From: Gammaproteobacteria bacterium
Lineage (GTDB): Bacteria; Pseudomonadota; Gammaproteobacteria; Eutrophobiales; Eutrophobiaceae
Assembly: GCA_021773235.1 (NCBI GenBank)
Contig: JAJFKL010000031.1
Span: 1-64,000 of the forward strand
Reading direction: 5' to 3'
DNA length: 64,000 nt
The position numbers were made by a program, and so were the translations under genes. The notes under the pieces are model-generated. The model saw only the letters and a list, made by a program, of their open reading frames with translations, did no database searches and was not told where the DNA came from. Positions 8,701-18,459 of the stretch are shown here, piece after piece. The number at the start of each line of letters is the position of its first letter. Position 1 is the first letter of the stretch.

Positions 8701-10758
8701 CTTACCACGGGAGACAACTGTACCCTGGGTAATATACTCGATCAGAATGATGTTGAAGCAATTGACACAACAGATAATAAATTCAAGAACACAGCAAAGA
8801 GTGTCTGGTCAGATGTCGTTGATGGTAGGGCCACTATAAAAGGTGGTAGCGGTGGTGAAATTATCGATTACACAAACCAAATTATCTTCACCGAAGCCAC
8901 AAGCACGACGACACAACCTGCGGTTGGGACATCACTTGCTTTCGGCAGTAACCCTGGCTTTCAAATAGATAAAGACACCTGGAACGATGCCAATCTGGCG
9001 CATGTTCGTACGGCAGTTTGCCCCACTGTTTCAACATCGGCGAACTCAGACTGTGAAGACAGAATGCTATGGCTATTAGGCAAGATTATTGACGCTGATG
9101 GGGATAGTGATACCAGTGCGACTACACGTTGGTCCGTAACTGATGTGCTGCATAGCTCTCCAAACGTAATTACTTACGGCGGTTCAGATTCTAATTCAGA
9201 TGGTGTAACCGATACTTTCTTTGACCGGCTTGTCGTGGGTACTAACGACGGCGCGCTTCGCTTTATAAATGGTACTACCGGACTACAGGAATGGGCATTT
9301 TATCCCCAAAGTGTGTTGGGTAATTTGAAGACCCATTTTTCAAACCCAGAAGGTGAACACCTCTATGGCTTGGATACAACTCCTATTATTAGACGTTTTG
9401 ATAGTAATGGTAATGGTAACATTGAACCAAGCACTGATTATGTACATATCTATGCTGGTATGCGCCGCGGGGGTAATTTCTTATATGCTCTTGATGTGAC
9501 TCCTGGAGCGACATTGTCTAACAACTCAGCAAGCATTGCACCTAAATATCTATGGCGTATAGAAGGTGGTACTGCTGGTTTTGAACGTCTTAACGATACT
9601 TGGTCAACACCAAAACTGGCCAATATCGATACTACCAGTGGCGCAAAAGAAGTATTGATCTTCGGGGGTGGGTACGACTCACGCGTCGATGATGGCTTTG
9701 GCACCACCAATACCGGTGGTGCAGATAATATGGGTAATGCTATTTATGTAGTCGACCCAGATGATGGTTCTGTTATCTTCTCAGTAACAGGGACTTGTGG
9801 AAGTTGTAGTAATAATGCCAACTCTATTCAAGTAGCTGACATGAAACACTCAATCCCCTCTAGAATAACCATTCTGGATACGGATGGTGATGGTCTAGAT
9901 GATAGACTCTATGTTGGGGATACCGGTGGTCAGGTTTGGCGAGTAGATTTGGATGGTGTCAAGCTATCCGGAACTGGTAAATATGGCAGCTCCGTTGTTG
10001 GAAGGCTCGCCAATCTTTCAACTTCAGGTACTGCTGCTGCTGAACGTAAGATGTTTGAACCACCCGCAGTAGTTCAAGTGAAAGATACTAACTTTTCAGA
10101 TGCTTCCAGTGGCGAATATGATTACGTCTTGATAGGAACAGGAGATCGTGCCAATCCTCTTGAAACTGCTGTCAGCAATCGATTTTATGCTCTCAGAGAC
10201 AAATTTATCGATGAACTGCCGGATACAAATAACGATAATCTAGCAGACCCTGCTTCATATCCACAAACTACAGTGGGGCCAATATCTCATTCAGTGTCGG
10301 GCAACCTGATTGATGTCACTAATACTGTATTAGATAGTTCAAATACTACACATACTGCTTCACTTGGTTGGTATTTTGATTTTGATAGCTCAGGCACTGA
10401 TGGTGAAAAGGTATTATCGGCCTCGACGTCAATTGCTGGCGCTGTATTCTTTACCACTTATTTTCCTGAATCGACATCAACAGATCTATGTTCTGCAAAT
10501 GTCGGTAGTGGTGCTGCTTTTAACTTTGACATCTTAACAACACAGGCTGTAAAAGACTGGGATGAAGACGGTACTCTAGAAGGTAATAATAATGATGACC
10601 GAAGAAAAGCATTAGGTGGCGGTATACCTTCCGACGTTGTACCTATCTTTACTAAAGAAGGAGTTGTCGGTATTGTCGGTATCGAAGGTGGTGCTGCTCA
10701 ACTAGGCACCCTGACAGGCCTGCCTCGATATAGAACATACTGGTATGATGAGAGTTAA
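5758..10758 (+). CDS. pilY1: PilY1 adhesin/assembly factor with repeat-expanded vWA domain
   Basis: A 1666-residue secreted pilus tip protein. I prefer ATG 5758, which has GAGG at 5746-5749 and leads directly into a signal peptide ending near 'GASHADD'. An in-frame ATG at 5725 would add 11 residues. A vWA domain begins near residue 49 with the MIDAS motif DSSGSM. It is interrupted after about residue 150 by three diverged repeats of about 150 residues, each with a '(I/V)GL.F..(V/I)D(I/V)P.GATI.SA' strand and a '(V/I)...W.SGNA' strand, resembling DNRLRE/CBM96-type beta modules. The vWA resumes at about 680 ('TVRDRLIELVNGIPTSGSTP'). The C-terminal half is the PilC beta-propeller, with a calcium-loop-like DTDGDGLDD followed by RLYVGDTGGQVWRVDL. 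Usual PilY1 proteins are about 1000-1200 residues, so the insert explains the extra size. Confidence 0.92.
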   Translation: MKTPNIKKIFYSLLFFMLTITSGASHADDTEIYFSSTSSGSNAAAVRPNILLILDSSGSMGWTTGTFPDTRMEVMREAMLTIINSMEDVNVGLMRFTSSSGGPVLFPITYIDDPASVVVSEPSDSNPTVTYNISNGNDDAQQKGIGVNASLTDTNLEIAHTPFRAANTNEIEVQQVSASEDDADAFNGGVSLTQWFWPFPSGNNHDGARFVGLDIDQGATINSATFELSSKDLGTLTMDLSAEDVDDAQAFTTSAFDISTRVLTTAKVDNWNVPTTAKVTQDVTAIVKEIVDRPGWASGNALAIISNDQKNNRRFYSYDKAVSVGDATLAPKLTVDWNNAGSVASENTIGLRFSAVDIPQGATITSAKLILTSKDERSDAATWIIRAEDADTSPALAATNNNLSARTLTSAANQLEWAVPSMSSNTGYTTCASGTCTGDLKDVINAVTSRAGWCGGNALTLIITNKTGSTGKRNIHSYEGNSTLSPKLEVTYDASSGGCYRKTETAQISTNNDDVEEKSDGTIERTNGDLDFSDKLIGLRFQEIDVPKNATILSATIQISADGTSTANPNPTVEIWGINEANTAQFPTTTDYLTDIAKVDKNINWSLGDFNTDGEWHTSPDISSIVKDIVDLGTWASGNAMGFVIDDANKNRPAETHDDDPNQGAKLTITYESTAAVATSVTTVRDRLIELVNGIPTSGSTPIVETLYEAARYWRGDSVIYGKSRASSSSTRLSHPGSYCDAASSCNGATVNGTSPVTDAFGNFTPTNCSTTNLNSSNCSSRSIEGTPNYISPFSSTLSCQSNYQVLLTDGEANGNNIADEGDISFISGSGACDATGTNRGTFGGGEKCAYDIVEYIHDNDQNSTLDSDQTVTTYTVGFNTTGLTNATNFLKDVAEAGEGTFNEAVTAADLVAVFTDILSDVKSDPTSFVAPSLATNAFNRLLSRDEVYFGLFTPSYDRSWQGNVKKYTICVNSGGDDEDILTTGDNCTLGNILDQNDVEAIDTTDNKFKNTAKSVWSDVVDGRATIKGGSGGEIIDYTNQIIFTEATSTTTQPAVGTSLAFGSNPGFQIDKDTWNDANLAHVRTAVCPTVSTSANSDCEDRMLWLLGKIIDADGDSDTSATTRWSVTDVLHSSPNVITYGGSDSNSDGVTDTFFDRLVVGTNDGALRFINGTTGLQEWAFYPQSVLGNLKTHFSNPEGEHLYGLDTTPIIRRFDSNGNGNIEPSTDYVHIYAGMRRGGNFLYALDVTPGATLSNNSASIAPKYLWRIEGGTAGFERLNDTWSTPKLANIDTTSGAKEVLIFGGGYDSRVDDGFGTTNTGGADNMGNAIYVVDPDDGSVIFSVTGTCGSCSNNANSIQVADMKHSIPSRITILDTDGDGLDDRLYVGDTGGQVWRVDLDGVKLSGTGKYGSSVVGRLANLSTSGTAAAERKMFEPPAVVQVKDTNFSDASSGEYDYVLIGTGDRANPLETAVSNRFYALRDKFIDELPDTNNDNLADPASYPQTTVGPISHSVSGNLIDVTNTVLDSSNTTHTASLGWYFDFDSSGTDGEKVLSASTSIAGAVFFTTYFPESTSTDLCSANVGSGAAFNFDILTTQAVKDWDEDGTLEGNNNDDRRKALGGGIPSDVVPIFTKEGVVGIVGIEGGAAQLGTLTGLPRYRTYWYDES

Positions 10759-10863
10759 TAAAAATGCTATCTGAATTTTTTAATAATCGTCTAGATGATT
10801 AGACTTAGCCAAAAATTGTATTAATATATTTAAACAATTAACTGCTTATAGGGAAGAAGAGAA

Positions 10864-11286
10864 ATGATAAGAATGTTAGCACCTAAACAAAACGGGTTTA
10901 CCCTGATAGAACTTATGATTGTTGTTGCAATCATTGGTGTTCTTGCCGCTATCGCCTACCCATCATACACAGCACATGTGCTTCGAGGTAAGCGCTCTGA
11001 GGCAAGGCAGATGCTAACCGATTCAGCGGCACGATTAGAACGCTATTATTCTGATAATAATAAATATGCGGCCGCAGATAATACGCTACCCGCTAGCATA
11101 CCTACCACTAGTGAAAATGGGTACTACGCTTTAACCGTAGCAACTACAGGCACATGGCAACAATTTATACTGACGGCTACTCCACAAGGATTTCCAGATG
11201 TCGATTGTGGTAACTTTTCACTGGCTCAAGATGGTACTCGAACCGAATCAGGCACTTCTGATGTAGCTACCTGTTGGGGTAGATAG
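10864..11286 (+). CDS. pilE: Type IV pilin-like protein PilE
   Basis: A 140-residue pilin with an 11-residue leader ending in Gly, then [20 protein letters not shown], the textbook N-methylation and helix region with Glu at +5. The C-terminal part holds 'YYSDNNKYA' and two Cys ('DVDCGNFSL', 'VATCWGR') that could form the pilin disulfide loop. By position at the end of fimT-pilVWXY1 it corresponds to PilE of Pseudomonas, a minor pilin in that genus rather than the major subunit. A 105-base gap separates it from pilY1. I see no -24/-12 promoter there. Confidence 0.9.
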   Translation: MIRMLAPKQNGFTLIELMIVVAIIGVLAAIAYPSYTAHVLRGKRSEARQMLTDSAARLERYYSDNNKYAAADNTLPASIPTTSENGYYALTVATTGTWQQFILTATPQGFPDVDCGNFSLAQDGTRTESGTSDVATCWGR

Positions 11287-11315
11287 CTCCTTAACAAGGG
11301 AATTGTGTTTTTAGT

Positions 11316-12050
11316 ATGTTTAAACTTATTGTTATATTTTTATTACTTTCTTTATCTGCCTGTTCGAACGATGATGTGGAAACGCAAAATCACGATATTT
11401 CAAAAACACAGCTACCTATCGAACAAAATGAAGAACCTGTTATACATAAAAACAATATAAACTTTGAACTACTTCATAAAAAAATCGCATACGGTAAGGC
11501 AAGCATTGCTGAAGTCAGACAAGCATTAACTGATAAAGACATAGGAAACCTGACAAATGTTGTCCATGCCCTATACAGCATGCGCTGGCATAGAGCTGTG
11601 CAAAATTTGTTGGATGATATGTGGACAACGGATACTAGCCAATATCCTGAATTATCATGGGAGCTAATTGGAAAAACCCCTGTCAAGCTTGCAATCGCAA
11701 GCACAATCAATCGCATAAAGATCATCGATACCGACGAGTATAAAAATTACCTTTACAGTCATAAAGAAGATGAACACGAATTTCATCGCGCACAAGTAGT
11801 AATTGCTTTAGCATTCAATGGCGACCCAGCCGATGTAGAATACTTAACGACAATGGCTGACAGTGATAACCATTATGTCACTCAATCGGCAATCACTGGT
11901 CTTGCAATAATGGGGGGCGAAACTGCAAAAAAAGCCCTTGGGTCCCTATGGAAAAAACATAAAGAAAATCCGCGGGGAAAACTAATAGAAGAAGTTTTAA
12001 AGAATGCTTATGACGTTGAACCGAGTTTAAACAATCCTGCTGACACTTAA
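11316..12050 (+). CDS. Lipoprotein with HEAT-like helical repeats
   Basis: A 244-residue protein whose first 16 residues form a lipoprotein signal with lipobox L-S-A-C16, followed by Ser-Asn rather than Asp, so outer-membrane sorting is likely. The C-terminal half contains paired helices such as 'AQVVIALAFNGDPADVEYLTTMADSDNHYVTQSAITGLAIMGG', written here only as the pattern of HEAT/PBS repeats around residues 150-215. It starts 29 bases after pilE and is probably co-transcribed. No specific function is recognised. A periplasmic scaffolding role is only inferred. Confidence 0.75.
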   Translation: MFKLIVIFLLLSLSACSNDDVETQNHDISKTQLPIEQNEEPVIHKNNINFELLHKKIAYGKASIAEVRQALTDKDIGNLTNVVHALYSMRWHRAVQNLLDDMWTTDTSQYPELSWELIGKTPVKLAIASTINRIKIIDTDEYKNYLYSHKEDEHEFHRAQVVIALAFNGDPADVEYLTTMADSDNHYVTQSAITGLAIMGGETAKKALGSLWKKHKENPRGKLIEEVLKNAYDVEPSLNNPADT

Positions 12051-12078
12051 AAAGAATTATTTAATCTGGCTTATTAGA

Positions 12079-12534
12079 TCAATTACAATTATCACTTAGA
12101 TATTTTTTTGCATCTTCCAGACCCTTCAATCGGTCTTCTTCCTTTGCTCTTACACGATTTCCATCTTCATCTAGGAGATTCACTCTTGGTCTCTGAAAAC
12201 TCTTTAACCTAGCTCTTGCCTGTTCACACTGTTTTAATTTCTGCTCTGCTTCTGCCTCTGCCTTTTTAGTTTCATTTTCAGCCTCTATCCTTTTCTCAGA
12301 AAATGCGTTAGCACGATCTTTCTGAGCTTCAAGTTGCTTTTGAGCTGATTCAGTATCTACTTTACCTGGAGGTTTAATTTCCTCGACTTTTACATCAGAG
12401 TTAGGCGGGGATTGTGAATACTGAACTTGTCCATCCTCATCAACCCATTTATACATTTTCGCATTTGCGCTCAAACTGAGAAAAAAACCTGCGACAATCA
12501 AACACAGGAATGTCAGAGAGTAGTTTTTTATCAT
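12079..12534 (-). CDS. DUF4124-domain secreted protein with coiled coil
   Basis: A 151-residue protein with a signal peptide ('IVAGFFLSLSANA') followed by 'KMYKWVDEDGQVQYSQSPP', the DUF4124 signature, and then a charged Glu/Lys/Ala-rich coiled coil (about residues 60-120, 'KRIEAENETKKAEAEAEQ'). DUF4124 proteins are common periplasmic proteins of unknown function in gammaproteobacteria. It is convergent with the lipoprotein gene (28 bases apart) and divergent from the glutaredoxin-like gene, with an inverted repeat between them. Confidence 0.8.
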   Translation of the reverse strand: MIKNYSLTFLCLIVAGFFLSLSANAKMYKWVDEDGQVQYSQSPPNSDVKVEEIKPPGKVDTESAQKQLEAQKDRANAFSEKRIEAENETKKAEAEAEQKLKQCEQARARLKSFQRPRVNLLDEDGNRVRAKEEDRLKGLEDAKKYLSDNCN

Positions 12535-12579
12535 AGTAATGAACCTTTTATAAATAAATGTGTATAATTAAGTATACGT

Positions 12580-12607
12580 ATCAAATGAAATTTTGTATTC
12601 ATTTGAT
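12580..12607. promoter_or_regulatory. 10-bp inverted repeat between divergent secreted-protein genes
   Basis: ATCAAATGAA at 12580-12589 and its perfect complement TTCATTTGAT at 12598-12607 are separated by 8 bases, about 45 and 75 bases from the two divergent starts. The size and symmetry suit a dimeric repressor or activator. The protein involved is unknown. Confidence 0.45.
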
Positions 12608-12680
12608 TGGACAATATTTATGGATTGTAATTCAGTTAAGAAATGCAGTCTATCTACCTAACATAACGAGGGTCTAAGTT

Positions 12681-13142
12681 ATGGCTTCCAGACTAGCTAA
12701 AACAATCACTTTATTAGTATCGTCACTAGTATTCTTAAACGTTCATTCCGCTGTAAACATTGTTGAATGTGAAGATGAGGAAGGCAACCGTAGTTTCCAA
12801 AAAGTTTGCCCTCCGGGCTTCACCAAGGTTGGTGAAAAAAAGCTAGCAACCGGAACGAGCTCAAAAGAAACTAAATCAGATAATGTAAGTATTCATGCGA
12901 CACTTTATATGATCCCTGATTGTGAGGCTTGTGATGAAATCCGGGAATTTCTGGGTGCGAGAAATATTCCAATCACAGAAAAAAATGCTAATGACGACAT
13001 TGAAATACAAAACGAATTAACTGAATTATCAGGCGCATTAAAAGTCCCAACAACAGTAATCGGCGCAGATGTAATTACTGGCTATAGCCGTTCTAAATTT
13101 TTAAGCGCTTTGGAAGCAGCTGGATATAAAGACGACTCTTAG
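12681..13142 (+). CDS. Exported glutaredoxin-like thiol protein
   Basis: A 153-residue protein with an N-terminal signal peptide ('[13 protein letters not shown]'), a short Cys-containing segment that resembles the start of DUF4124-type proteins ('[21 protein letters not shown]'), and a C-terminal glutaredoxin fold from about residue 70. The redox pair is C81-x-x-C84 ('[13 protein letters not shown]'), and the cis-Pro loop is 'KVPTTVIG', followed by '[14 protein letters not shown]'. It would act as a periplasmic disulfide oxidoreductase. It overlaps the ispH stop by 4 bases (convergent). The partner substrate is unknown. The nearby Cys-containing pilus proteins are candidates only by proximity. 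Confidence 0.82.
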   Translation: MASRLAKTITLLVSSLVFLNVHSAVNIVECEDEEGNRSFQKVCPPGFTKVGEKKLATGTSSKETKSDNVSIHATLYMIPDCEACDEIREFLGARNIPITEKNANDDIEIQNELTELSGALKVPTTVIGADVITGYSRSKFLSALEAAGYKDDS

Positions 13143-14092
13143 GCTGTCTCTTTTTCCTGAATCAATTCTTTTGGCAACGAAAAGACAACTCTTTCAGTTA
13201 TACCTGGGTTTTCTTCTACCATTGACGCGCCCCATTCTTTGAGTTGAGCGATAACTTCTTCAACTAATATTTCTGGGGCTGATGCACCTGCGGTTAATCC
13301 AATATTTTCTTTTCCATCGACCCATTCTTTTTTAATTTCAGAAGCATCATCGATCAAATATGCAGGTACACCGGCTTTTTGTGACAGCTCCATCAATCGT
13401 GTGGAATTAGAGCTATTAGGTGAACCTACAACCAATATCAAGTCACATTTTGAAACAAGCTTTTTAACTGCATCTTGACGATTTTGGGTTGCATAACAGA
13501 TATCTTCTTTCTTCGGCCCATCTATCTTAGGGAAACGTTCCCTTAATGCGTTTATTACCTGAGCAGTATCATCCATAGATAAAGTCGTTTGCGTTACAAA
13601 TGCGAGAAACTCCGGGTTTTTAACTTTTAGTTTCAAGACATCCTCGACTGACTCGACCAGATACATGCCGCCATTTCCATTCTTTGGTTGGTATTGGCCT
13701 ATGGTTCCTTCGACTTCAGGATGCCCTTCGTGACCAATAAGTATGCATTCTCTTTCTTCATCCTGATATTTACCCACTTCCATATGAACCTTGGTAACAA
13801 GTGGACAGATAGCATCAAAAACTCTGAGGCTACGCTGAGCTGCTACTTCACGTACCGCTTTAGAAACGCCATGTGCACTAAAAATAACAGTTGAATCATC
13901 GGGCACTTCATCCAACTCTTCGACAAATACTGCGCCTTTATCACGTAAGGAATGCACAACATATTTATTGTGTACCACCTCGTGGCGAACATATACAGGT
14001 GCACCAAAAAGTGTCAACGCACGTTCAACGATTTCAATAGCACGATCAACACCGGCACAAAAGCCGCGTGGATTAGCGAGTAATATTTGCAT
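13139..14092 (-). CDS. ispH: 4-hydroxy-3-methylbut-2-enyl diphosphate reductase IspH
   Basis: The last enzyme of the MEP isoprenoid pathway, a [4Fe-4S] protein that reduces HMBPP to IPP and DMAPP. At 317 residues it is the usual length. Cluster ligands C12 ('[16 protein letters not shown]'), C96 ('[10 protein letters not shown]') and a third Cys in '[10 protein letters not shown]' are present, with the active-site His41 and His74 ('SAHGVSKAV'). It is the distal gene of murJ-ribF-ileS-lspA-ispH. The fkpB gene that often separates lspA and ispH is absent, and only 54 bases lie between them. It feeds IspB and hopanoid or undecaprenyl synthesis. Confidence 0.97.
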   Translation of the reverse strand: MQILLANPRGFCAGVDRAIEIVERALTLFGAPVYVRHEVVHNKYVVHSLRDKGAVFVEELDEVPDDSTVIFSAHGVSKAVREVAAQRSLRVFDAICPLVTKVHMEVGKYQDEERECILIGHEGHPEVEGTIGQYQPKNGNGGMYLVESVEDVLKLKVKNPEFLAFVTQTTLSMDDTAQVINALRERFPKIDGPKKEDICYATQNRQDAVKKLVSKCDLILVVGSPNSSNSTRLMELSQKAGVPAYLIDDASEIKKEWVDGKENIGLTAGASAPEILVEEVIAQLKEWGASMVEENPGITERVVFSLPKELIQEKETA

Positions 14093-14146
14093 TTAGTTTT
14101 ACCTTATAAATGTTCATTTTAAAATTTGTGGCCAGTATATCAAATC

Positions 14147-14638
14147 TCAAGAATCATTCTCGGACTCATTAAACCAAAACGCATCAATAATCAGCATGAA
14201 TGCACCTATGAATATGGCTGAATCGGCGATATTGAAGGCCGGCCATGGGTTAAATAGACGCCACGGCATGAATGACAAATATATTTCTATAAAATCAACT
14301 ACATAGCCTAAGCTTATTCGATCCCACAAATTCCCTATTGCACCACCAAGAACAAAAGCCAGTGCCGCTAACAACCAGCGTTTGTTTGATGGAAGACCAT
14401 ACATCCAAACAATAATACCTATAGAAATAACCGAGGCTAACCCGGCAAAAAACCATCGTTGCCAACCACCCGCCTGACTTAAAAAACTGAATGCAGCACC
14501 TGTGTTGTGCATTAATGTCAGGTTGAATCCCGGAAAAACAGGGTTAGCTTGATAAAGAACTAATTCCTGTACTGCATAGTACTTCGTAAGTTGATCAAAA
14601 ATGATTATGACCACTGACAATGTCAGCCATTTAATCAT
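14147..14638 (-). CDS. lspA: Lipoprotein signal peptidase II
   Basis: A 163-residue inner-membrane aspartyl peptidase with four predicted membrane helices that cleaves diacylglyceryl-prolipoproteins. Signature segments are 'MHNTGAAFSFL', 'GNLWDRISLGYVVDF' with catalytic Asp115, and 'PAFNIADSAIFIG' with catalytic Asp139. The start is 14 bases after the ileS stop, consistent with translational coupling in the operon. Confidence 0.97.
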   Translation of the reverse strand: MIKWLTLSVVIIIFDQLTKYYAVQELVLYQANPVFPGFNLTLMHNTGAAFSFLSQAGGWQRWFFAGLASVISIGIIVWMYGLPSNKRWLLAALAFVLGGAIGNLWDRISLGYVVDFIEIYLSFMPWRLFNPWPAFNIADSAIFIGAFMLIIDAFWFNESENDS

Positions 14639-14652
14639 AGCGCACCACGCAG

Positions 14653-17460
14653 CTAGGCATGTAACCTACTCTCGCCTTCACCATCAACATTATCTATACA
14701 TCGCTGGCATAACTCAGGATGAGTTTTATCTGTACCTACATCCTCGCGGTGATGCCAACAGCGAACACATTTACTATGCAGCGAAGGTTTAACCACAATA
14801 GAAAGCCCTTCTATTTCAGAATCAATCGCTACCTCATCTCGTGCGTCTTGATTATGTAAGCGCGCATATGAAGTGATTAAAACAAAGCGTAATTCATCTT
14901 CGATCTCACTCAGCTGCGGAGTTACATTTTCATCACAATAGAGATCAACCTCAGCATCTAATGATGAGCCAATCGCGCCATCAACACGCAATGTCTCAAG
15001 TTGCTTATTTATCTCATCACGAATGCTAATAACCATTTCCCATTTAGATTGCCGTTCATTTGAACCAGCTGCATCAACCTCAAATTGATACCAATCTTCA
15101 AGAAAAACTGAATCAGCGTTTTTCCCAGGAATATACTTCCATATCTCATCAGCAGTAAAACTTAAAATAGGCGCTAACCAACGCGCTAACATTTGAACTA
15201 TATGATAAGCGGCTGTCTGTGCTGAACGTCTACCTACGCTATCTTCTTGCATCGTGTACTGTCGATCTTTTGTTATATCAAGATAGAAACCACCCATTTC
15301 AACCACACAAAATTGGTGCAGTAATTGATAGATCAAATGAAACTCGTAGTTATTGTAGGCAGAAATAATTTCTTCTTGTAAACGTAGACAATGTTCAACA
15401 GCCCATTTATCAAGCTCCAACATATCCGAATAGGCAATACTATTTTTTTCTGGTTCAAAATCATTCAGATTAGAAAGCAAGTATCTTGCTGTGTTACGAA
15501 TACGCCGATAGGCATCTGCCATTCTTTTAAGAATCTCATCAGACACGTTCATTTCTGTTCGGTAATCGGCAGAAGCGACCCAAAGACGTAGTACATCAGC
15601 ACCGAGCGCATTCATTACTTTTTGAGGAGCAACAACATTACCCTTCGATTTCGACATCTTCATGCCTTTGGCATCAACAGTAAAACCGTGTGTTACAACA
15701 TTGTGATATGGTTTTTCACCATTGTTCATCGCAACCGATGTTAGTAATGACGATTGAAACCAACCACGATGTTGATCGGAACCTTCCAGATATAAATCAG
15801 CTGGGAAATGTAAATCTTCTTTGTCATTCAATACACTGTAATGTGTGACACCCGAATCGAACCAAACATCCAAGGTATCAATCACTTTTGCATATTGTTC
15901 AGCTCCATCACCCAGCAAACTAGATGCATCTAATTCAAACCAGGCATCAATCCCCTTTTCATCGATAAGAGAAGCGACCTTTTCAATCAAAGCTGGTGTA
16001 TCCGGATGTAGCTCTTGTGTTTCCCGATGAATAAAAACCGCGATAGGTACTCCCCATGTTCGTTGACGTGAAATACACCAATCAGGACGACTTTCTATCA
16101 TGCCGTAAATCCGTTCTTCACCCCAGCTAGGTAACCACTTCACATCTTTAACAGCATGTAGTGCTTGTTGGCGCAAGCCATTGCCATCCATGCTGATAAA
16201 CCATTGCGGTGTAGCTCGAAAAATGATCGGAGTCTTATGTCGCCAGCAATGAGGGTAGCTATGTTGTATTGATTCCTGGTGTAATAAGGCCCCCTTCTCT
16301 TCTAACACGTTTAATACAGAGGCATTAGCCTTGAACACATGTTCACCAGCAAACAGTTCGGTATTGGATAAGAAGCAACCATTATCACCGACAGGATTAT
16401 CAACCTCTAAGCCATAGCGTAAACCAACAGCATAATCATCTTGACCGTGACCTGGTGCGGTATGCACGGCACCGGTACCTGCCTCAAGCGTGACATGATC
16501 ACCTAAGATAATAGGCACCTCTCTTTGGTAAAATGGATGCTGTAACTTCAAACCTTCAAGATCAGAACCAAGGCAATTTCCAAGCACCAAATAATCTTCT
16601 ATAGCACAAAGTGACATAAGGGCTTTATATAAACCTTCAGCCAAAACTAGTGCTTCATTACCACATTTCACTAACACATATTCAAAGCCGGGATTTAAAG
16701 CTACTGCCTGGTTTGCAGGCAAGGTCCATGGTGTCGTGGTCCAAATCACAACCGATATAGTTTCAGCATCTATTTCAACATTAAAACTTTTTAATAAGGC
16801 GCTCTTATCGATTACTGCAAAACGCACATTAATCGCAGGGGATTGTTTATCTTCGTATTCAACCTCTGCTTCGGCCAGTGCCGATCCACAATCGGTGCAC
16901 CAATGCACAGGCTTTACACCCTTATGAAGATGTCCCGCATCGATTATTTTTCCGAGCGAACGAACAATGTTTGCTTCGGTTTTAAAGTCCATTGTAAGAT
17001 AAGGATTCTGCCAATCACCAAGAACACCTAAACGAATAAAATCTGTACGTTGTTTATCAACTTGTTTTTTTGCGTATTCGCGACAAGCATTTCGAAACTT
17101 ATCAGGTTCGACTTTAACACCTGCCTTACCAATCTTTTTTTCTACCTGTAGTTCAATAGGTAAACCATGACAATCCCAACCAGGAACATACGGAGCATCC
17201 AGTCCATTCAAACTTTGTGATTTAACAATGATGTCTTTCAGTATTTTATTAACGGCATGACCAATATGAATATCACCATTGGCATAAGGAGGACCATCAT
17301 GCAAAATAAATTTCTTGGCGCCCTCTTTGCTTTTACGTATTTGTCCATATAGATCATCTTCCTGCCACTTTTTCAACATTTCTGGTTCACGATGGGCAAG
17401 ATTCGCTTTCATTGGGAATGCGGTCTTAGGTAGATTTAGTGTATCTTTATATTTCGTCAT
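14653..17460 (-). CDS. ileS: Isoleucyl-tRNA synthetase
   Basis: A 935-residue class I aminoacyl-tRNA synthetase, close to the 938 residues of E. coli. The HIGH motif appears in '[18 protein letters not shown]', the KMSKS loop in '[12 protein letters not shown]', and the CP1 editing domain lies between them ('[18 protein letters not shown]'). The C-terminus has the two-pair zinc finger '[12 protein letters not shown]' and 'LCQRCIDN' seen in bacterial type enzymes, which predicts mupirocin sensitivity by class though not by test. It sits 28 bases after ribF. Confidence 0.98.
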   Translation of the reverse strand: MTKYKDTLNLPKTAFPMKANLAHREPEMLKKWQEDDLYGQIRKSKEGAKKFILHDGPPYANGDIHIGHAVNKILKDIIVKSQSLNGLDAPYVPGWDCHGLPIELQVEKKIGKAGVKVEPDKFRNACREYAKKQVDKQRTDFIRLGVLGDWQNPYLTMDFKTEANIVRSLGKIIDAGHLHKGVKPVHWCTDCGSALAEAEVEYEDKQSPAINVRFAVIDKSALLKSFNVEIDAETISVVIWTTTPWTLPANQAVALNPGFEYVLVKCGNEALVLAEGLYKALMSLCAIEDYLVLGNCLGSDLEGLKLQHPFYQREVPIILGDHVTLEAGTGAVHTAPGHGQDDYAVGLRYGLEVDNPVGDNGCFLSNTELFAGEHVFKANASVLNVLEEKGALLHQESIQHSYPHCWRHKTPIIFRATPQWFISMDGNGLRQQALHAVKDVKWLPSWGEERIYGMIESRPDWCISRQRTWGVPIAVFIHRETQELHPDTPALIEKVASLIDEKGIDAWFELDASSLLGDGAEQYAKVIDTLDVWFDSGVTHYSVLNDKEDLHFPADLYLEGSDQHRGWFQSSLLTSVAMNNGEKPYHNVVTHGFTVDAKGMKMSKSKGNVVAPQKVMNALGADVLRLWVASADYRTEMNVSDEILKRMADAYRRIRNTARYLLSNLNDFEPEKNSIAYSDMLELDKWAVEHCLRLQEEIISAYNNYEFHLIYQLLHQFCVVEMGGFYLDITKDRQYTMQEDSVGRRSAQTAAYHIVQMLARWLAPILSFTADEIWKYIPGKNADSVFLEDWYQFEVDAAGSNERQSKWEMVISIRDEINKQLETLRVDGAIGSSLDAEVDLYCDENVTPQLSEIEDELRFVLITSYARLHNQDARDEVAIDSEIEGLSIVVKPSLHSKCVRCWHHREDVGTDKTHPELCQRCIDNVDGEGESRLHA

Positions 17461-17488
17461 TACTGCTAGTATTTATTATTGATTTGTT

Positions 17489-18430
17489 TTAATTCGTTGT
17501 TATATGTTTCTTCAAGCTACATCTTGTACTCTCAATATCCTTTGCTATTTGTAAAACTAATTCTTCCTCAGTTTTAAAATCTCCTTCACCACGCAATTTT
17601 TCCAGTAACTCAACCTGGACATGGCGACCATACAAATCCTCATCGTAATCCAGAATATGCACTTCCAAAATAACATGCTCGCCTTTATAGACGGGTCTCG
17701 ATCCAACATAAACAACAGCGTCTAACGGTTTATCCTCAATGCCATATACTCGGCCAGAAAATATACCGACTATTGGCGACAAGTAGCGATGTAATTCTAT
17801 ATTGGCCGTTGCAAAACCAAGCTGCCGGCCTCGTTTGTCACCATGCACTACGCGCCCACTTATTCTATAAGGCCGTCCAAGTAATTCGCTCGCCTTAGTC
17901 ATCTCGCCATTAGCTAATAATTGACGAATTAAAGTACTGCTCACGCGTTCACTTTGGCAACTCAAGGTATTTGTCATCTCTACAGCAAACCCCTTAGCTT
18001 CTGACACATCAACCAAATAATGATAGTTGCCTTGTCGGTTTTTACCAAAGTGAAAATCATCACCAATAATCAACTCTTTAACCGCCAATGCGTTTAATAA
18101 AATATCATCGACAAATTGTTCTGCCGATAAGTTGGCAATCTGCTCATTAAACCTAAGGCAAACCACCCTATCAATATCATGACGAGAAAACTGTTGAAGT
18201 TTTTCACGTAGGCGCGTCAATCGTGACGGTGCTTTTTCTGGTGCAAAAAATTCAATGGGCTGTGGTTCAAATATGACCACCGTTGATATTAAGCCTGATT
18301 CTTTCGCGGTTTTCTTTAATTGCTCCAGAACTTTTTGATGGCCCAAATGAACACCATCAAAATTTCCAATCGTAGCAGCACACTCTTTTCGTTGTCGCTG
18401 TAGATTATGTAGTCCGCGAATAAATTCCAT
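17489..18430 (-). CDS. ribF: Bifunctional riboflavin kinase/FMN adenylyltransferase
   Basis: A 313-residue enzyme (the same length as in E. coli) that makes FMN and FAD from riboflavin. The N-terminal nucleotidyltransferase domain shows 'TIGNFDGVHLGHQKVLEQL' and 'SSTLIRQLLANGEM'. The C-terminal flavokinase domain shows 'HGDKRGRQLGFATANIEL' and 'GSRPVYKGEHVILEVHILD'. It is the second gene of the murJ-ribF-ileS-lspA-ispH operon. Confidence 0.97.
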   Translation of the reverse strand: MEFIRGLHNLQRQRKECAATIGNFDGVHLGHQKVLEQLKKTAKESGLISTVVIFEPQPIEFFAPEKAPSRLTRLREKLQQFSRHDIDRVVCLRFNEQIANLSAEQFVDDILLNALAVKELIIGDDFHFGKNRQGNYHYLVDVSEAKGFAVEMTNTLSCQSERVSSTLIRQLLANGEMTKASELLGRPYRISGRVVHGDKRGRQLGFATANIELHRYLSPIVGIFSGRVYGIEDKPLDAVVYVGSRPVYKGEHVILEVHILDYDEDLYGRHVQVELLEKLRGEGDFKTEEELVLQIAKDIESTRCSLKKHITTN

Positions 18431-18459
18431 ATACTATTAAAACCCGTGAATTATACCGA

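Noticed and set aside
10759-10863. Sigma-54 promoter for pilE
   Set aside because: No GG-N10-GC arrangement matching TGGC/TTGC is present in the gap. Unlike major pilins, minor pilin genes need not have one.
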